Source of the DNA: Planctomycetales bacterium
GTDB lineage: Bacteria; Planctomycetota; Planctomycetia; Isosphaerales; Isosphaeraceae
Assembly: GCA_027452145.1 (NCBI GenBank)
Contig: DAIDHB010000028.1
Coordinates: 1-45,573 of the forward strand
Direction of reading: 5' to 3'
DNA: 45,573 nucleotides
In this document: one piece after another, positions 24,569-32,230 of the stretch
Layout: each line of letters begins with the position of its first letter
Numbering within the stretch: position 1 is the first letter of the stretch
The notes under the pieces: model-generated
Database searches by the model: none
Seen by the model: the letters and a program-made list of their open reading frames with translations, nothing else
Told to the model about the DNA's origin: nothing
Program-made: the position numbers and the translations under genes

Positions 24569-25495
24569 ATGAGTTCATCGGAATGTGACGAACAGGCGAG
24601 CCTGATCCATCGCCTTCGCAGCCTGGACTTCGCCCGCGGCCGGATCGAGGTCGAGCGGCTCGCCGGCGGGATCACGAATGATAACTATGTCATCCGGATC
24701 GAATCGGAACCCGGCCAGGGCCCCGCCGGCCCGGCGTATGTGGCCCGGCTGGGCGAGGACCGCACCATGCTGGGCGTGGACCGCCGCAATGAGATAACCT
24801 GCCACCGCGCCGCCAGCGACCTGGGCCTCGCGCCTGAACTGGTCCACCACGAGCCGGGGCTGCTGGTCACGCGCTTCATCTCCGGCCGAACCCTGGACGA
24901 GGCTGACCTCCGCGATCCCGCGATGCTCGACCGCGTCGCCGTGCTCCTGCGCCGGCTGCACCGGTCGCGCCACGAGGTCTCGGGCGAGTGGCTGTATTTC
25001 TGCCCGTTCCAGACCGTGCGCACCTACGCCCGGACGGCCGACCGCCTGGGCGCCCGGCTGCCCGACCGGCTGGAGGTGCTGCTCGAACACGCGGTTGACC
25101 TCGCCCGGCGGATCGGCCCGTTCCTTCCGTCGCCGTGCCACAACGACCTGCTGCCGGCGAATGTGATCGACGACGGCGACCGGCTCTGGCTGGTCGACTG
25201 GGAATACGCCGGGGTCGGACACCCGCTATTCGACCTGGCCAACCTGGCGGCCAATGCCGGCCTCGACGAGGACGGTGAGCGGCACCTGCTCTCGGCTTAC
25301 CGGGGTGATGCTGCCATCGACTCAGGCGACCTGGCCGACCTGCGGGTCCTTCGCGCCGCGTCGACGTTGCGCGAATCGCTCTGGGCGACGATCCAGACGG
25401 TCGCCTCATCGATCGACTTCGACTATCACGCCTATGCCACCCGATACTACCAGGCGTACCTCGAGGCCCGGGCGGGGCTGGGTGCTCGCGATTGA
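24569..25495 (+). CDS. Choline kinase/APH-like phosphotransferase
   Basis: The 308-residue protein has the eukaryotic-like kinase fold of the APH/ChoK group. Residues about 26-70 form the nucleotide-binding lobe (LAGGITNDNYVIRI, then YVARLGEDR). The catalytic loop CHNDLLPANVI (about 189-199) carries the Brenner-motif HxDxxxxN, and WLVDWEYAGVGHP (about 206-218) gives the metal-binding Asp. The early GGxTNxNY is typical of choline/ethanolamine and thiamine kinases. The likely substrate is a small alcohol such as choline; antibiotic resistance is less likely from the motif pattern. The ATG has CGGAG eight bases upstream. The same frame runs 115 codons further up without support. Confidence 0.85.
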   Translation: MSSSECDEQASLIHRLRSLDFARGRIEVERLAGGITNDNYVIRIESEPGQGPAGPAYVARLGEDRTMLGVDRRNEITCHRAASDLGLAPELVHHEPGLLVTRFISGRTLDEADLRDPAMLDRVAVLLRRLHRSRHEVSGEWLYFCPFQTVRTYARTADRLGARLPDRLEVLLEHAVDLARRIGPFLPSPCHNDLLPANVIDDGDRLWLVDWEYAGVGHPLFDLANLAANAGLDEDGERHLLSAYRGDAAIDSGDLADLRVLRAASTLRESLWATIQTVASSIDFDYHAYATRYYQAYLEARAGLGARD

Positions 25496-25607
25496 CGTTT
25501 GGGCGGCCACAAGCCCGTTGTTTTCGTGATTTTTTCTCGCTAGGATGGAGAAACTGTCGCCGCCATTGCGGATTCGCCCTGGTTTTCGTGAAAGATTCGA
25601 TGCCGCC

Positions 25608-26984
25608 GTGCTGATCAACTTCACAGTCGAGTACTTTCGTTCCTTCGGCCAGGAGCAGACCCTGAACATGGTCGCCACCTCGCTGAAGGACCATCCCGGC
25701 CATTGTGTCGAGATCCCGGGCACCGATAAGAGCGTGTTGCAGATTGGCGTCGTCTACGGCGCGAACGCCTCGGGCAAGTCGAACCTCGTCAAGTCGATCC
25801 TGTTCGCCCAGCAGATGGTCCTCGGGCGGACGACCCTCAAGGGACTTGCCCAGAACCGCTTCCGCTTCCTGAGGAAGCAGATTCCGACCTCATTCGAGTT
25901 CCGCTTCCTCTCCGGCGAACAGGTATTCGTCTACGGCTTCACTGCGACGCAGGAGGCCATCCACGAGGAGTGGCTTGATGCCACGTCGACATCCGGCCGC
26001 GAGGTCAACGTTTTTACTCGCACCCGGAAGGACATCGAGATCGGCAGACTGCGCGGCTTTGGCGGGGAACAGGCCACACTCGGGAAGGCACTGCGAGCAC
26101 TCAGGGACCTGGGCGTCAAGGACGAGCAGTTGCTGCTGAGCAAGATCGTCGAGCTGCCGGCCGAAGGCCGTGGGGATCTGCTGACCCGGGTCGTCCGGTG
26201 GTTTGCGGAGTGTCTGAACGTCGTCCTTGCCGAATCGCAATATCTGTCCTTGCTGAACATGATCGAAGCGAATGACGACTTCCGACGCTTCTGTGGCACA
26301 TTCCTCCGAAATGTTGGCACCGGCATTGACGACCTGAATCTCGAGAAGGCGACGATTGACGTGGCCAGGGTCGCCGATCCATTGCTCGACCTGTTGCAGC
26401 CACCAGAAGGGAGCAGCGTCGACCTGGTAGTCAGTGGGCCCGGGGTCACGCTTCAGCGAGACTCCAACGACCCGACCAAGATCGTTCGCAAGAACCTCAA
26501 CGCCCGACATCAGGTGAGCCGCGGGAACTATTCGATCGCCTTCCACGAGGAATCCGATGGCACGCAGCGTTGCCTGAATCTGCTTCCGGCGCTCTATCAC
26601 CTCACGCGACAGCACAAGGTGTTCGTGGTGGACGAGCTCGACCGCAGCCTGCACCCGCTGCTCTGCCGCGCCCTTCTGGAGCTCTTCCTGGACGCGTGCC
26701 CAGGCAAATATCAGCAGATGATCGTCACGACCCACGAGACGCACCTGCTCGACCTCAAGCTGCTGCGGCGGGACGAGGTCTGGTTCATCGAGAAGGACGC
26801 CCAGCAACAATCCCACCTGTCGTCGCTCGCCGACTGGAACGCGCGAAAGGATCTGCGAATCGAGAAAGGTTACCTCCAGGGTCGGTTCGGCGGCATCCCG
26901 TTCATCGGCGACACGAAGAAGCTGATGGATATGATCCAGCGCTCGACCAACGGATCGGCGAATGAGAAAAAGACGCGCTCTTGA
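25608..26984 (+). CDS. rloA: RloA-like ABC-type ATPase of an AbiL/RloAB defence pair
   Basis: The 458-residue protein belongs to the AAA_15/AAA_21 ATPases that resemble OLD and SMC heads. It starts VLINFTVEYFRSFGQEQTLN, as RloA/AbiLi proteins do. Walker A is GANASGKSN (51-59), an ABC-signature-like SDGTQR precedes the FVVDELDRSLHP Walker B (Asp342, Glu343), and the H-loop is TTHET (His376). The GTG start is preferred because family members begin at this point; an ATG 63 bases earlier (25545) is possible, and neither has a clear ribosome-binding site. The gene overlaps rloB by 23 bases. Known relatives: RloA in restriction-linked loci of Campylobacter and AbiLi in Lactococcus, both paired with a RloB protein. 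Phage defence is inferred from this pairing. Confidence 0.85.
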   Translation: MLINFTVEYFRSFGQEQTLNMVATSLKDHPGHCVEIPGTDKSVLQIGVVYGANASGKSNLVKSILFAQQMVLGRTTLKGLAQNRFRFLRKQIPTSFEFRFLSGEQVFVYGFTATQEAIHEEWLDATSTSGREVNVFTRTRKDIEIGRLRGFGGEQATLGKALRALRDLGVKDEQLLLSKIVELPAEGRGDLLTRVVRWFAECLNVVLAESQYLSLLNMIEANDDFRRFCGTFLRNVGTGIDDLNLEKATIDVARVADPLLDLLQPPEGSSVDLVVSGPGVTLQRDSNDPTKIVRKNLNARHQVSRGNYSIAFHEESDGTQRCLNLLPALYHLTRQHKVFVVDELDRSLHPLLCRALLELFLDACPGKYQQMIVTTHETHLLDLKLLRRDEVWFIEKDAQQQSHLSSLADWNARKDLRIEKGYLQGRFGGIPFIGDTKKLMDMIQRSTNGSANEKKTRS

Positions 26985-27639
26985 CCGCACGCTGAATCCC
27001 GTCCGCGACGCGAGCCTGGTTGTCATCGCCTCCGAGGACAGGTACGCGGTTCAGCAGTACTTCGACTTCTTCGAGTCCACCCGCGTCCAGTTTCGTGTCC
27101 TCGAAACACGGGACGGAAAGTCCGCGCCGCAGCACGTCCTGGATCGGATCGACGAGTACATCGAGGAGTTTGAGATCGACGACGGAGACTCGTTCTGGGT
27201 CGTCACCGACTGTGATCACTGGGTGCAGCCGAATCACATCGGCAACCTGACCCATGTTCTCCGCCAATGCCGCCAGAAGGGTATCAACGTCGCGGTGTGC
27301 AACCCGTGCTTCGACCTCTGGCTGCTCCTGCATTTTGCCGAATTTCCTGAAGAAACCACGCTCACGTGCGACGAGATTGGGGACCGGCTCCGCACCGCCG
27401 CTGGCGGCTATGACAAGACGAGGATCTACAACCTACCGATCGATATCGAGAAGGTCTCGCAGGCGGTGAAGCGGGCGTCGGCCAGGCATTTGTCACCAGC
27501 GGAAATCCCGACGCATCTCCAGACCGCAGTCCATCTCATTATCCAGGATCTGGTCGCCAGGCGGATCATCTCGGTGCGCACCGCCCGGCGAAAAAGCTCG
27601 GAGCCGGGATGGAACAAGACGAAGGGCCGAAAAAACTGA
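26962..27639 (+). CDS. rloB: RloB-family protein, putative Toprim-like effector
   Basis: The 225-residue protein matches the RloB family. An N-terminal strand ends in ASED (Glu25), VVTDCDHW gives the DxD pair (Asp83, Asp85), and CNPCFDLWLLLHF matches the family's best-known block. The Glu...DxD set is that of a Toprim-like nuclease fold. Most RloB proteins have CEGxxTE at the first position; here it is ASEDRYA, so the first motif is atypical. The tail from about residue 200 is very basic (ARRIISVRTARRK, KTKGRKN). Its ATG lies inside the end of rloA, showing translational coupling. The ATPase probably controls this effector, by analogy with AbiL and with the PARIS ATPase-Toprim pair. Toxicity and trigger are unknown. 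Confidence 0.85.
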   Translation: MRKRRALDRTLNPVRDASLVVIASEDRYAVQQYFDFFESTRVQFRVLETRDGKSAPQHVLDRIDEYIEEFEIDDGDSFWVVTDCDHWVQPNHIGNLTHVLRQCRQKGINVAVCNPCFDLWLLLHFAEFPEETTLTCDEIGDRLRTAAGGYDKTRIYNLPIDIEKVSQAVKRASARHLSPAEIPTHLQTAVHLIIQDLVARRIISVRTARRKSSEPGWNKTKGRKN

Positions 27640-27661
27640 GTTGCCGTCCGTTCACCCGTAC

Positions 27662-28498
27662 CTACACCAACGCCGGCTCCAAACCCCACTCCGGGGGCAA
27701 ATACCGCCGGCGCCATCGGTAGTATGTCGCCTGATCGATCCCCTCGCGGCGGCAGAGTTCGTCCACCGGGATGCTGCACTGCATCCCCGCCCAGAGGACG
27801 CGGAGGATCTCGGTGCGCCCCCACCTGTGACCCGGCGGGTGTGGCAAGGGGCAGCCGCGGACGAGTAGCCCTGTGCCGACCTGGCTCACCAGCGCGATGC
27901 ATTGCTTCAAGATGTCGGCGCGGATCCCGAAGCCGATCTCGCGGTACGCCAGCGCCCAGTTCACCACCTGCTGCGCGATCGATTCCTGCTCGTTCCGGAT
28001 GATCCGCGGGTCGACCGCGTTGATCTCCTCGAGCGCCTCGCAGATCCGGCCGCCCAGGATCAAATATCGGACATGACTGTACCAGTACGCCGAGACCTCG
28101 GGCGCGAGCGACCGGGCCTGGCGGAACTCGCGATCGGCCTCGGCGCCCGCGGCCCAGCCCAGCGTCTCGCCCAGCGCCCGTGCCAGGAGGTTGTGGTAAT
28201 TTGCCAGCGTGCTCCGTTTCTCGACACCGTGCGTGACATGCACGTCCTCCGGCAAAAGCTCCTCCGCGCGTTGCAATAACTCGCGGGTCTGCCGGACGAC
28301 CTTCGGCAGCCGCCGGTAAAACGTGGCGTCGCGCTTCCGCCAGATGTGCAGCCAGTGATCGAGCTCGCCATGCCAGCGGTCAAGGCGCCCGACCACCTCG
28401 TCCGTCGTCAACAACCCGGAGAACTCGGGGACATCGGGCACCGGCGCGACCGGCCAGGGCAGGTCTTCCCGGGGCGATCTCTTCGGCATGGACATCAT
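27662..28498 (-). CDS. Unknown protein with a transposase-like C-terminal helix-turn-helix
   Basis: The 278-residue product ends in VDELCRREGIDQATYYRWRR, the recognition-helix pattern of IS3/IS2-type OrfA transposases (HTH_Tnp). It is not a transposase: the preceding 230 residues are helical. They include ELDHWLHIWRKRDATFYRRL near residue 50 and a TPR-like stretch with SLAPEVSAYWYSHVRYLILG near residues 130-150. The gene ends 22 bases from the end of rloB, tail to tail. Three clustered ATGs (28498, 28495, 28489) are possible starts and none has a strong ribosome-binding site; the longest is used. It could be a regulator built from a captured transposase domain. A role next to rloAB is only suggested by position. 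Confidence 0.6.
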   Translation of the reverse strand: MMSMPKRSPREDLPWPVAPVPDVPEFSGLLTTDEVVGRLDRWHGELDHWLHIWRKRDATFYRRLPKVVRQTRELLQRAEELLPEDVHVTHGVEKRSTLANYHNLLARALGETLGWAAGAEADREFRQARSLAPEVSAYWYSHVRYLILGGRICEALEEINAVDPRIIRNEQESIAQQVVNWALAYREIGFGIRADILKQCIALVSQVGTGLLVRGCPLPHPPGHRWGRTEILRVLWAGMQCSIPVDELCRREGIDQATYYRWRRRYLPPEWGLEPALV

Positions 28499-28715
28499 CC
28501 ACCGCGGAGAACACGAAAAGCCACCCCGCGGGACGCCCGCAGCCTGGAGGCATTCGTCCAGGGGAATCATCGAATTGTACCGATGATCGTCCTCGGCGCG
28601 CACACGAACCGCCCCGGGTTGACTCTCGCCCCGCTCTCTCGTACGATTGTCGTTGGGCGAGGAACGCCATTCGATCCATGGTCGGTGGGATTCGGCCGGA
28701 AAGGAGCGGCGGGTG
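28499..28715. other. Divergent promoter region
   Basis: The region separates the HTH-tailed gene from the DUF1559 gene. AAGGAG at 28701-28706 serves the latter. No repeat or further gene is seen; promoters for both directions must lie here but no clear -35/-10 pair is visible. Confidence 0.35.
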
Positions 28716-29750
28716 ATGCGGCGTCGATCGGTACGGGGCGGGTTCACGCTGATCGAGCTCCTGGTGGTGATCGCGATCATCGGCGTGCTGGTCGCGCTGT
28801 TGCTCCCCGCGGTGCAGGCGGCGCGCGAGGCGGCGAGGCGGTCGAGGTGCGCGAACAACCTCAGGCAGCTCGGGCTGGCCGTGCAGGGGTACTGCGATGC
28901 CCACGGCGCCCTGCCGCCCGCGGCGGCGACGGGGCCCGAGTGGTCGAACAACTTCAGCATGAAGGCGCGGGTCCTGCCGTACCTCGAGCAGGGCGCGCTG
29001 TTCGACGCGATGAACGTGAGCTTCTTCCAGCAGGCCCCGCCGAATGCCACGACGCTGACGACGTCGGTGGATGTGTTTCTTTGCCCCTCGGATGCAAATG
29101 TGCCTTGCGGGGTCGACCTCGTCACGGGCGCGGGGACGCGGCAGATCGGGTACACGAGTTATCCCAACAACCTGGGCACCACGCCCACGAATCACGGCGG
29201 CCGGTACGACGGGCCGGCGTATTTCATGGGGGCGGGGAACGTGGCCAGCGTCGCGGGGCTGGCGCCGACGATCACGCTGGCGTCCGTCACCGATGGGACG
29301 TCCAGCACGGCGATCTGGAGCGAGATGATCCGCGGCAAGAACGGCACGACGGACCGGGGGCCGAACCAGGTGTACCTGATGTCCCTGCCGGTGCCGAAGA
29401 CTGGTGTTTATGTGCCGCTGATGAACTATGTCAACGCCTGTCAGGCCGCGGCGACGCTCGCCGGATTCGACAGCAAGGGGCAGATCTGGGGCACCGACTC
29501 GGCGGCGCAGGGGGGCGGCTACTCGCACATCATGCCGCCGAACCGGAACGCCTGCGTGTTCCAGGGCCAGGCGTACCCGATCGAGTGGAGCGCGGTCTGT
29601 GTCGGGGCCAGCTCGTTCCACCCCGGGGGCGTCAATATCGGCTTCCTGGACGGCTCGGTGCGGTTCGTGAAGGATAGCGTCGACCCGCGAACCTGGTGGG
29701 CGATCTCCACCCGAGCCGGCGGCGAGGCCATCGGGGCGGAGAGCCTTTGA
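28716..29750 (+). CDS. DUF1559 prepilin-like protein
   Basis: The protein opens with MRRRSVRGG followed by [20 protein letters not shown], a class III prepilin/pseudopilin signal cut after Gly by prepilin peptidase. The conserved [20 protein letters not shown] follows the hydrophobic helix. The DUF1559 body contains [24 protein letters not shown] and [14 protein letters not shown]. The typical end is [16 protein letters not shown], the H-X9-DG box. This family is expanded almost only in planctomycetes and their relatives; members are thought to be surface or pseudopilus-like proteins. The GTG three bases earlier could also serve as start; AAGGAG is six to nine bases upstream. Length 344. It has no pilus genes beside it. 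Confidence 0.93.
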   Translation: MRRRSVRGGFTLIELLVVIAIIGVLVALLLPAVQAAREAARRSRCANNLRQLGLAVQGYCDAHGALPPAAATGPEWSNNFSMKARVLPYLEQGALFDAMNVSFFQQAPPNATTLTTSVDVFLCPSDANVPCGVDLVTGAGTRQIGYTSYPNNLGTTPTNHGGRYDGPAYFMGAGNVASVAGLAPTITLASVTDGTSSTAIWSEMIRGKNGTTDRGPNQVYLMSLPVPKTGVYVPLMNYVNACQAAATLAGFDSKGQIWGTDSAAQGGGYSHIMPPNRNACVFQGQAYPIEWSAVCVGASSFHPGGVNIGFLDGSVRFVKDSVDPRTWWAISTRAGGEAIGAESL

Positions 29751-30142
29751 AACGCCGGGCGAACCGGCGACGTCAGTCGCCGGGTGTCTGCGCACGTCGA
29801 CGGCAGTCGCCGGGTATCATTCGCCACTCGCCTTGTGCAAATCGCCCGATTGGACTATCCTCCCCGCCGAGTCCGGCTCGTGCGACAGGACGCGACGGCC
29901 CGGCCGACTGACTGATCGGCGGCGGGCCGCTCCCGGAACGTGGCGGCATGACTCGACCCGAGCGGTCCTCGCACCTCCGAATCCTCACCTCAGCAATACC
30001 ACAGCGACAGCCCGCCGACGCTCATGCTCATGCCCATGCTCATCGCCCAGGGACCCGGACGATTCGGTCGGTTGGTCGCGGGGCGTAACGGCCCTGGCCA
30101 TTGCGCGCCGCGGCGAACGAGGCACTCGACAGGAGGAGCGGG
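29751..30142. other. Intergenic region before the TPR array
   Basis: About 390 bases without a firm gene. It starts with two short direct copies of CAGTCGCCGGGT (about 29773 and 29805). A 17-codon methionine-rich frame lies on the minus strand at 29990-30043. AGGAGG at 30131-30136 serves the first TPR gene. Confidence 0.4.
29990..30043 (-). CDS. Very short methionine-rich frame (17 codons), uncertain
   Basis: The frame encodes MSMGMSMSVGGLSLWYC and stops. Its Met-Ser/Gly alternation and the aromatic Trp-Tyr-Cys end are unlike the surrounding Arg/Pro-rich chance frames. No ribosome-binding site is evident before the ATG, and the frame is open upstream, so it could also be chance. Confidence 0.15.
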   Translation of the reverse strand: MSMGMSMSVGGLSLWYC

Positions 30143-31891
30143 ATGGTCGTGGGTCAAAGCGCGGCGACGAACGGGCGCCGGCATCGGTCGACATGGCTCC
30201 GGGGGTTCGGCCTGGGGATCGGGATCGTCGCGGGCCAGATCGCGCTCGGGCCGGTCGCATCGCGGGCCGACGAGCCGACGGCCGCGGCGAAGACCACACT
30301 CAGCCCCGCCGAGCTCGCCGGCAAGCGGGTGGTGGCGCGGCACGCCGGACTGGCGCTGCGCGCCGGGCCGGGGGCGCCGGGCGTCGGGCCCGGACAATCG
30401 CCCGGCCGCGCCCTCGCCGGTGAGGTGTACCTGGTCGAGCAGGTGAAGGGCTCGACGGTCCGATTGCTTCTCGACGGCCGCGGCGCGGGCTGGGCCGACG
30501 CGGACGCGGTCGTCCCGGTCGAGCAGGCCGTGGCGCATTTCAGCGAGGCCATCGCGGCGAATCCCAAGGATGCGTTCGCCTTCGCCATGCGGGGCAAGAT
30601 CCTGCTGATCGAGCGCGACGACGCCGAGCACGCGCTGGCCGATTGCGATGAGGCGATCCGCCTGGCGCCGAATGACCCACTCGCCTACGAGGTCCGGGGC
30701 AGCGTGCGCTCGGCCCGCGAGGAGTACGACAGGGCCATTGCTGATTTTTCCCAGACCCTCCGCCTGCGGCCGGGCCTGGCCGAGGCGTACGGCCGCCGGG
30801 GTGCGGCGTATGCGGCGCTCCGCCAGTTTCCGAAGGCCATCGCCGATTTTACCGAGGCGATTCGCCTGGATCCGAAGGACGCCGCCGCATATACCAGCCG
30901 CGCGGCGACCCGCATGATGATGGGCGAGCCCGACCAGGCCATCGCCGACTTCGACGCCGCGCTGCGGATCAACCCGGGCGACATCGACGCCTACGCGGGC
31001 CGCGCCGCGGCGGCCGGCCAGAAGGGCGACATCGACCGCGCCATCGCCGACTACACCCGGATCATCGGCCTCGAACCGAAGGCCGCCCCGGCCTATCAGT
31101 CGCGCGGCACGACCTATCGCGAGAAGAAGGAATACGACAGCGCGATCGCCGACTTCTCCGAGGCGATTCGCCTCGATCCGAAGAACCCCGGCGTGTATCT
31201 CGCCCGGGCGCTGACCTATCGCGAGAAGAAGGAGTACGACAAGGCGATCGCCGATTGCGACGCCGCGATGAAGCTCGGTCCGGAGAGCCCCGACCCGTAT
31301 GCCCTTCGCGCCGGGATCTGGACCGACCAGGCCGATCACGACCGGGCGATCGCGGACTATTCGCGAGTCATCAAGCTCGACCCGAGGAATGCCTGGGCCT
31401 ATTGCAACCGCGGCCTGGCGTGGTTCGAGAAGCGCGATTATGACCGCGCGATGCTTGACCTGGACCGCGCGGTGCGGCTCGACCCGGGCAGCCCATGGTC
31501 GTATGCGAACCGCGGCATGGTCTGGTTCGAGCGGAAGGTCTACGACAGGGCCGTGGCCGACCTCGACCACGCCCTGCAACTGGACCCCGAGAACCCCGAC
31601 TCGCTGAATGGCCGCGCCTGGATCGGCGCGACGTGCCCGGTGGCGAAATTCCGCGACGGCAAGCGGGCCGTCGAGCTGGCGAAGCGGGCCTGCGAGCAGA
31701 CCGAGTGGAAGGAGCCGGGCGTGCTGGACACCCTGGCCGCCGCCTGCGCCGAGGCGGGCGATTATGCCTCGGCCGTCAAGTGGCAGACAGCGGCGAACGG
31801 CCTGTTCCCCGACGGCAAGGAAAAAACCGAGGGCACCGCCCGGTTGAAGCTCTACCAGGCGAAGAAGCCGTATCGCGAGACCACGCCGTAA
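30143..31891 (+). CDS. Exported TPR protein with an N-terminal SH3-like part (array member 1)
   Basis: The start is the ATG six bases after AGGAGG. A basic N-terminus (NGRRHRSTW) and a hydrophobic run (FGLGIGIVAGQIALG) form an export signal. Residues about 55-120 look like an SH3-type module (ARHAGLALRAGPG, GEVYLVEQVKGSTVRLLL, AGWADADAVVP), which no other array member has. Then come about eleven 34-residue TPR units with the consensus YDRAIADFxEAIRLDPKN. The end is a distinct module: ATCPVAKFRDGKRAVELA, WKEPGVLDTLAAACAEAGDY, then WQTAANGLFP, shared with members 2 and 6. TPR solenoids bind peptides or proteins; the partner is unknown. Product 582 residues, probably periplasmic or attached to the envelope. 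Confidence 0.85.
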   Translation: MVVGQSAATNGRRHRSTWLRGFGLGIGIVAGQIALGPVASRADEPTAAAKTTLSPAELAGKRVVARHAGLALRAGPGAPGVGPGQSPGRALAGEVYLVEQVKGSTVRLLLDGRGAGWADADAVVPVEQAVAHFSEAIAANPKDAFAFAMRGKILLIERDDAEHALADCDEAIRLAPNDPLAYEVRGSVRSAREEYDRAIADFSQTLRLRPGLAEAYGRRGAAYAALRQFPKAIADFTEAIRLDPKDAAAYTSRAATRMMMGEPDQAIADFDAALRINPGDIDAYAGRAAAAGQKGDIDRAIADYTRIIGLEPKAAPAYQSRGTTYREKKEYDSAIADFSEAIRLDPKNPGVYLARALTYREKKEYDKAIADCDAAMKLGPESPDPYALRAGIWTDQADHDRAIADYSRVIKLDPRNAWAYCNRGLAWFEKRDYDRAMLDLDRAVRLDPGSPWSYANRGMVWFERKVYDRAVADLDHALQLDPENPDSLNGRAWIGATCPVAKFRDGKRAVELAKRACEQTEWKEPGVLDTLAAACAEAGDYASAVKWQTAANGLFPDGKEKTEGTARLKLYQAKKPYRETTP

Positions 31892-31947
31892 GCGTGTGGA
31901 TCGACGCAGAGGATTCCAGATCGGCGGACAACATCGGACCGGGTCCC

Positions 31948-32036
31948 CTGTAGGAGGGGGCTCCGTCCCCCGACCCGGCAGACCGGGATGGCCGAGACCG
32001 GATCGGATGGGGTCGGCGGACGGAGCCGCCTCTACA
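31948..32036. repeat. Palindromic repeat unit, copy 1
   Basis: The left arm CTGTAGGAGGGGGCTCCGTC has its inverted partner at the right, GGACGGAGCCGCCTCTACA, which lacks two bases of the full CCTCCTACA end. The centre (CGACCCGGCAGACCGGGAT) has a second small palindrome. Confidence 0.65.
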
Positions 32037-32050
32037 AAGGACCGGATCTC

Positions 32051-32141
32051 CTGTAGGAGGGGGCTCCGTCCCCCGACCCGGCGGACCGGGATAGCCGAGA
32101 CCGGATCGGACCGGATCGGCGGACGGAGCCGCCTCCTACAG
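32051..32141. repeat. Palindromic repeat unit, copy 2
   Basis: Starts 103 bases after copy 1 with the same left arm, and keeps the complete right arm GGACGGAGCCGCCTCCTACAG. The two copies differ at a few positions, such as GGCAGACC/GGCGGACC and GATGGCC/GATAGCC. Confidence 0.65.
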
Positions 32142-32230
32142 CGGATCGGATCGGTCGGAGAGGCACTTGCGGGATCCCCCCGTCATTGACAGGAAACAGG
32201 CCGGCAAGACAACCCACGGAGGACGATCCC

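Larger units (their letters stand above)
31892..32230. other. Repeat-filled spacer between array members 1 and 2
   Basis: No gene here. The spacer holds two tandem copies of a palindromic unit of about 90-103 bases (31948-32036 and 32051-32141), then the leader of the next gene with ACGGAGGA. Confidence 0.6.

Noticed and set aside
24178..24675. 165-codon minus-strand frame before the phosphotransferase gene
   Set aside because: Overlaps the start of a well-supported gene, has no ribosome-binding site and no recognisable domain.
27662..27760. Insertion-sequence remnant next to rloB
   Set aside because: The transposase-like HTH is continuous with a longer intact protein, and no inverted repeats or DDE domain are present, so it is not annotated as a mobile element.
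27662..29155. Long version (497 codons) of the HTH-tailed gene
   Set aside because: The extra 219 codons are antisense to the prepilin-like gene and low in coding character; a start near 28498 is more sensible.
29990..31579. 529-codon minus-strand frame, and similar antisense frames at 32288-33880, 35697-36947, 37759-38940 and 39273-40679
   Set aside because: Each mirrors a TPR gene. The periodic text (GVLRIEANRLGEVGDR and the like) is the complement of the TPR consensus and not an independent repeat protein.
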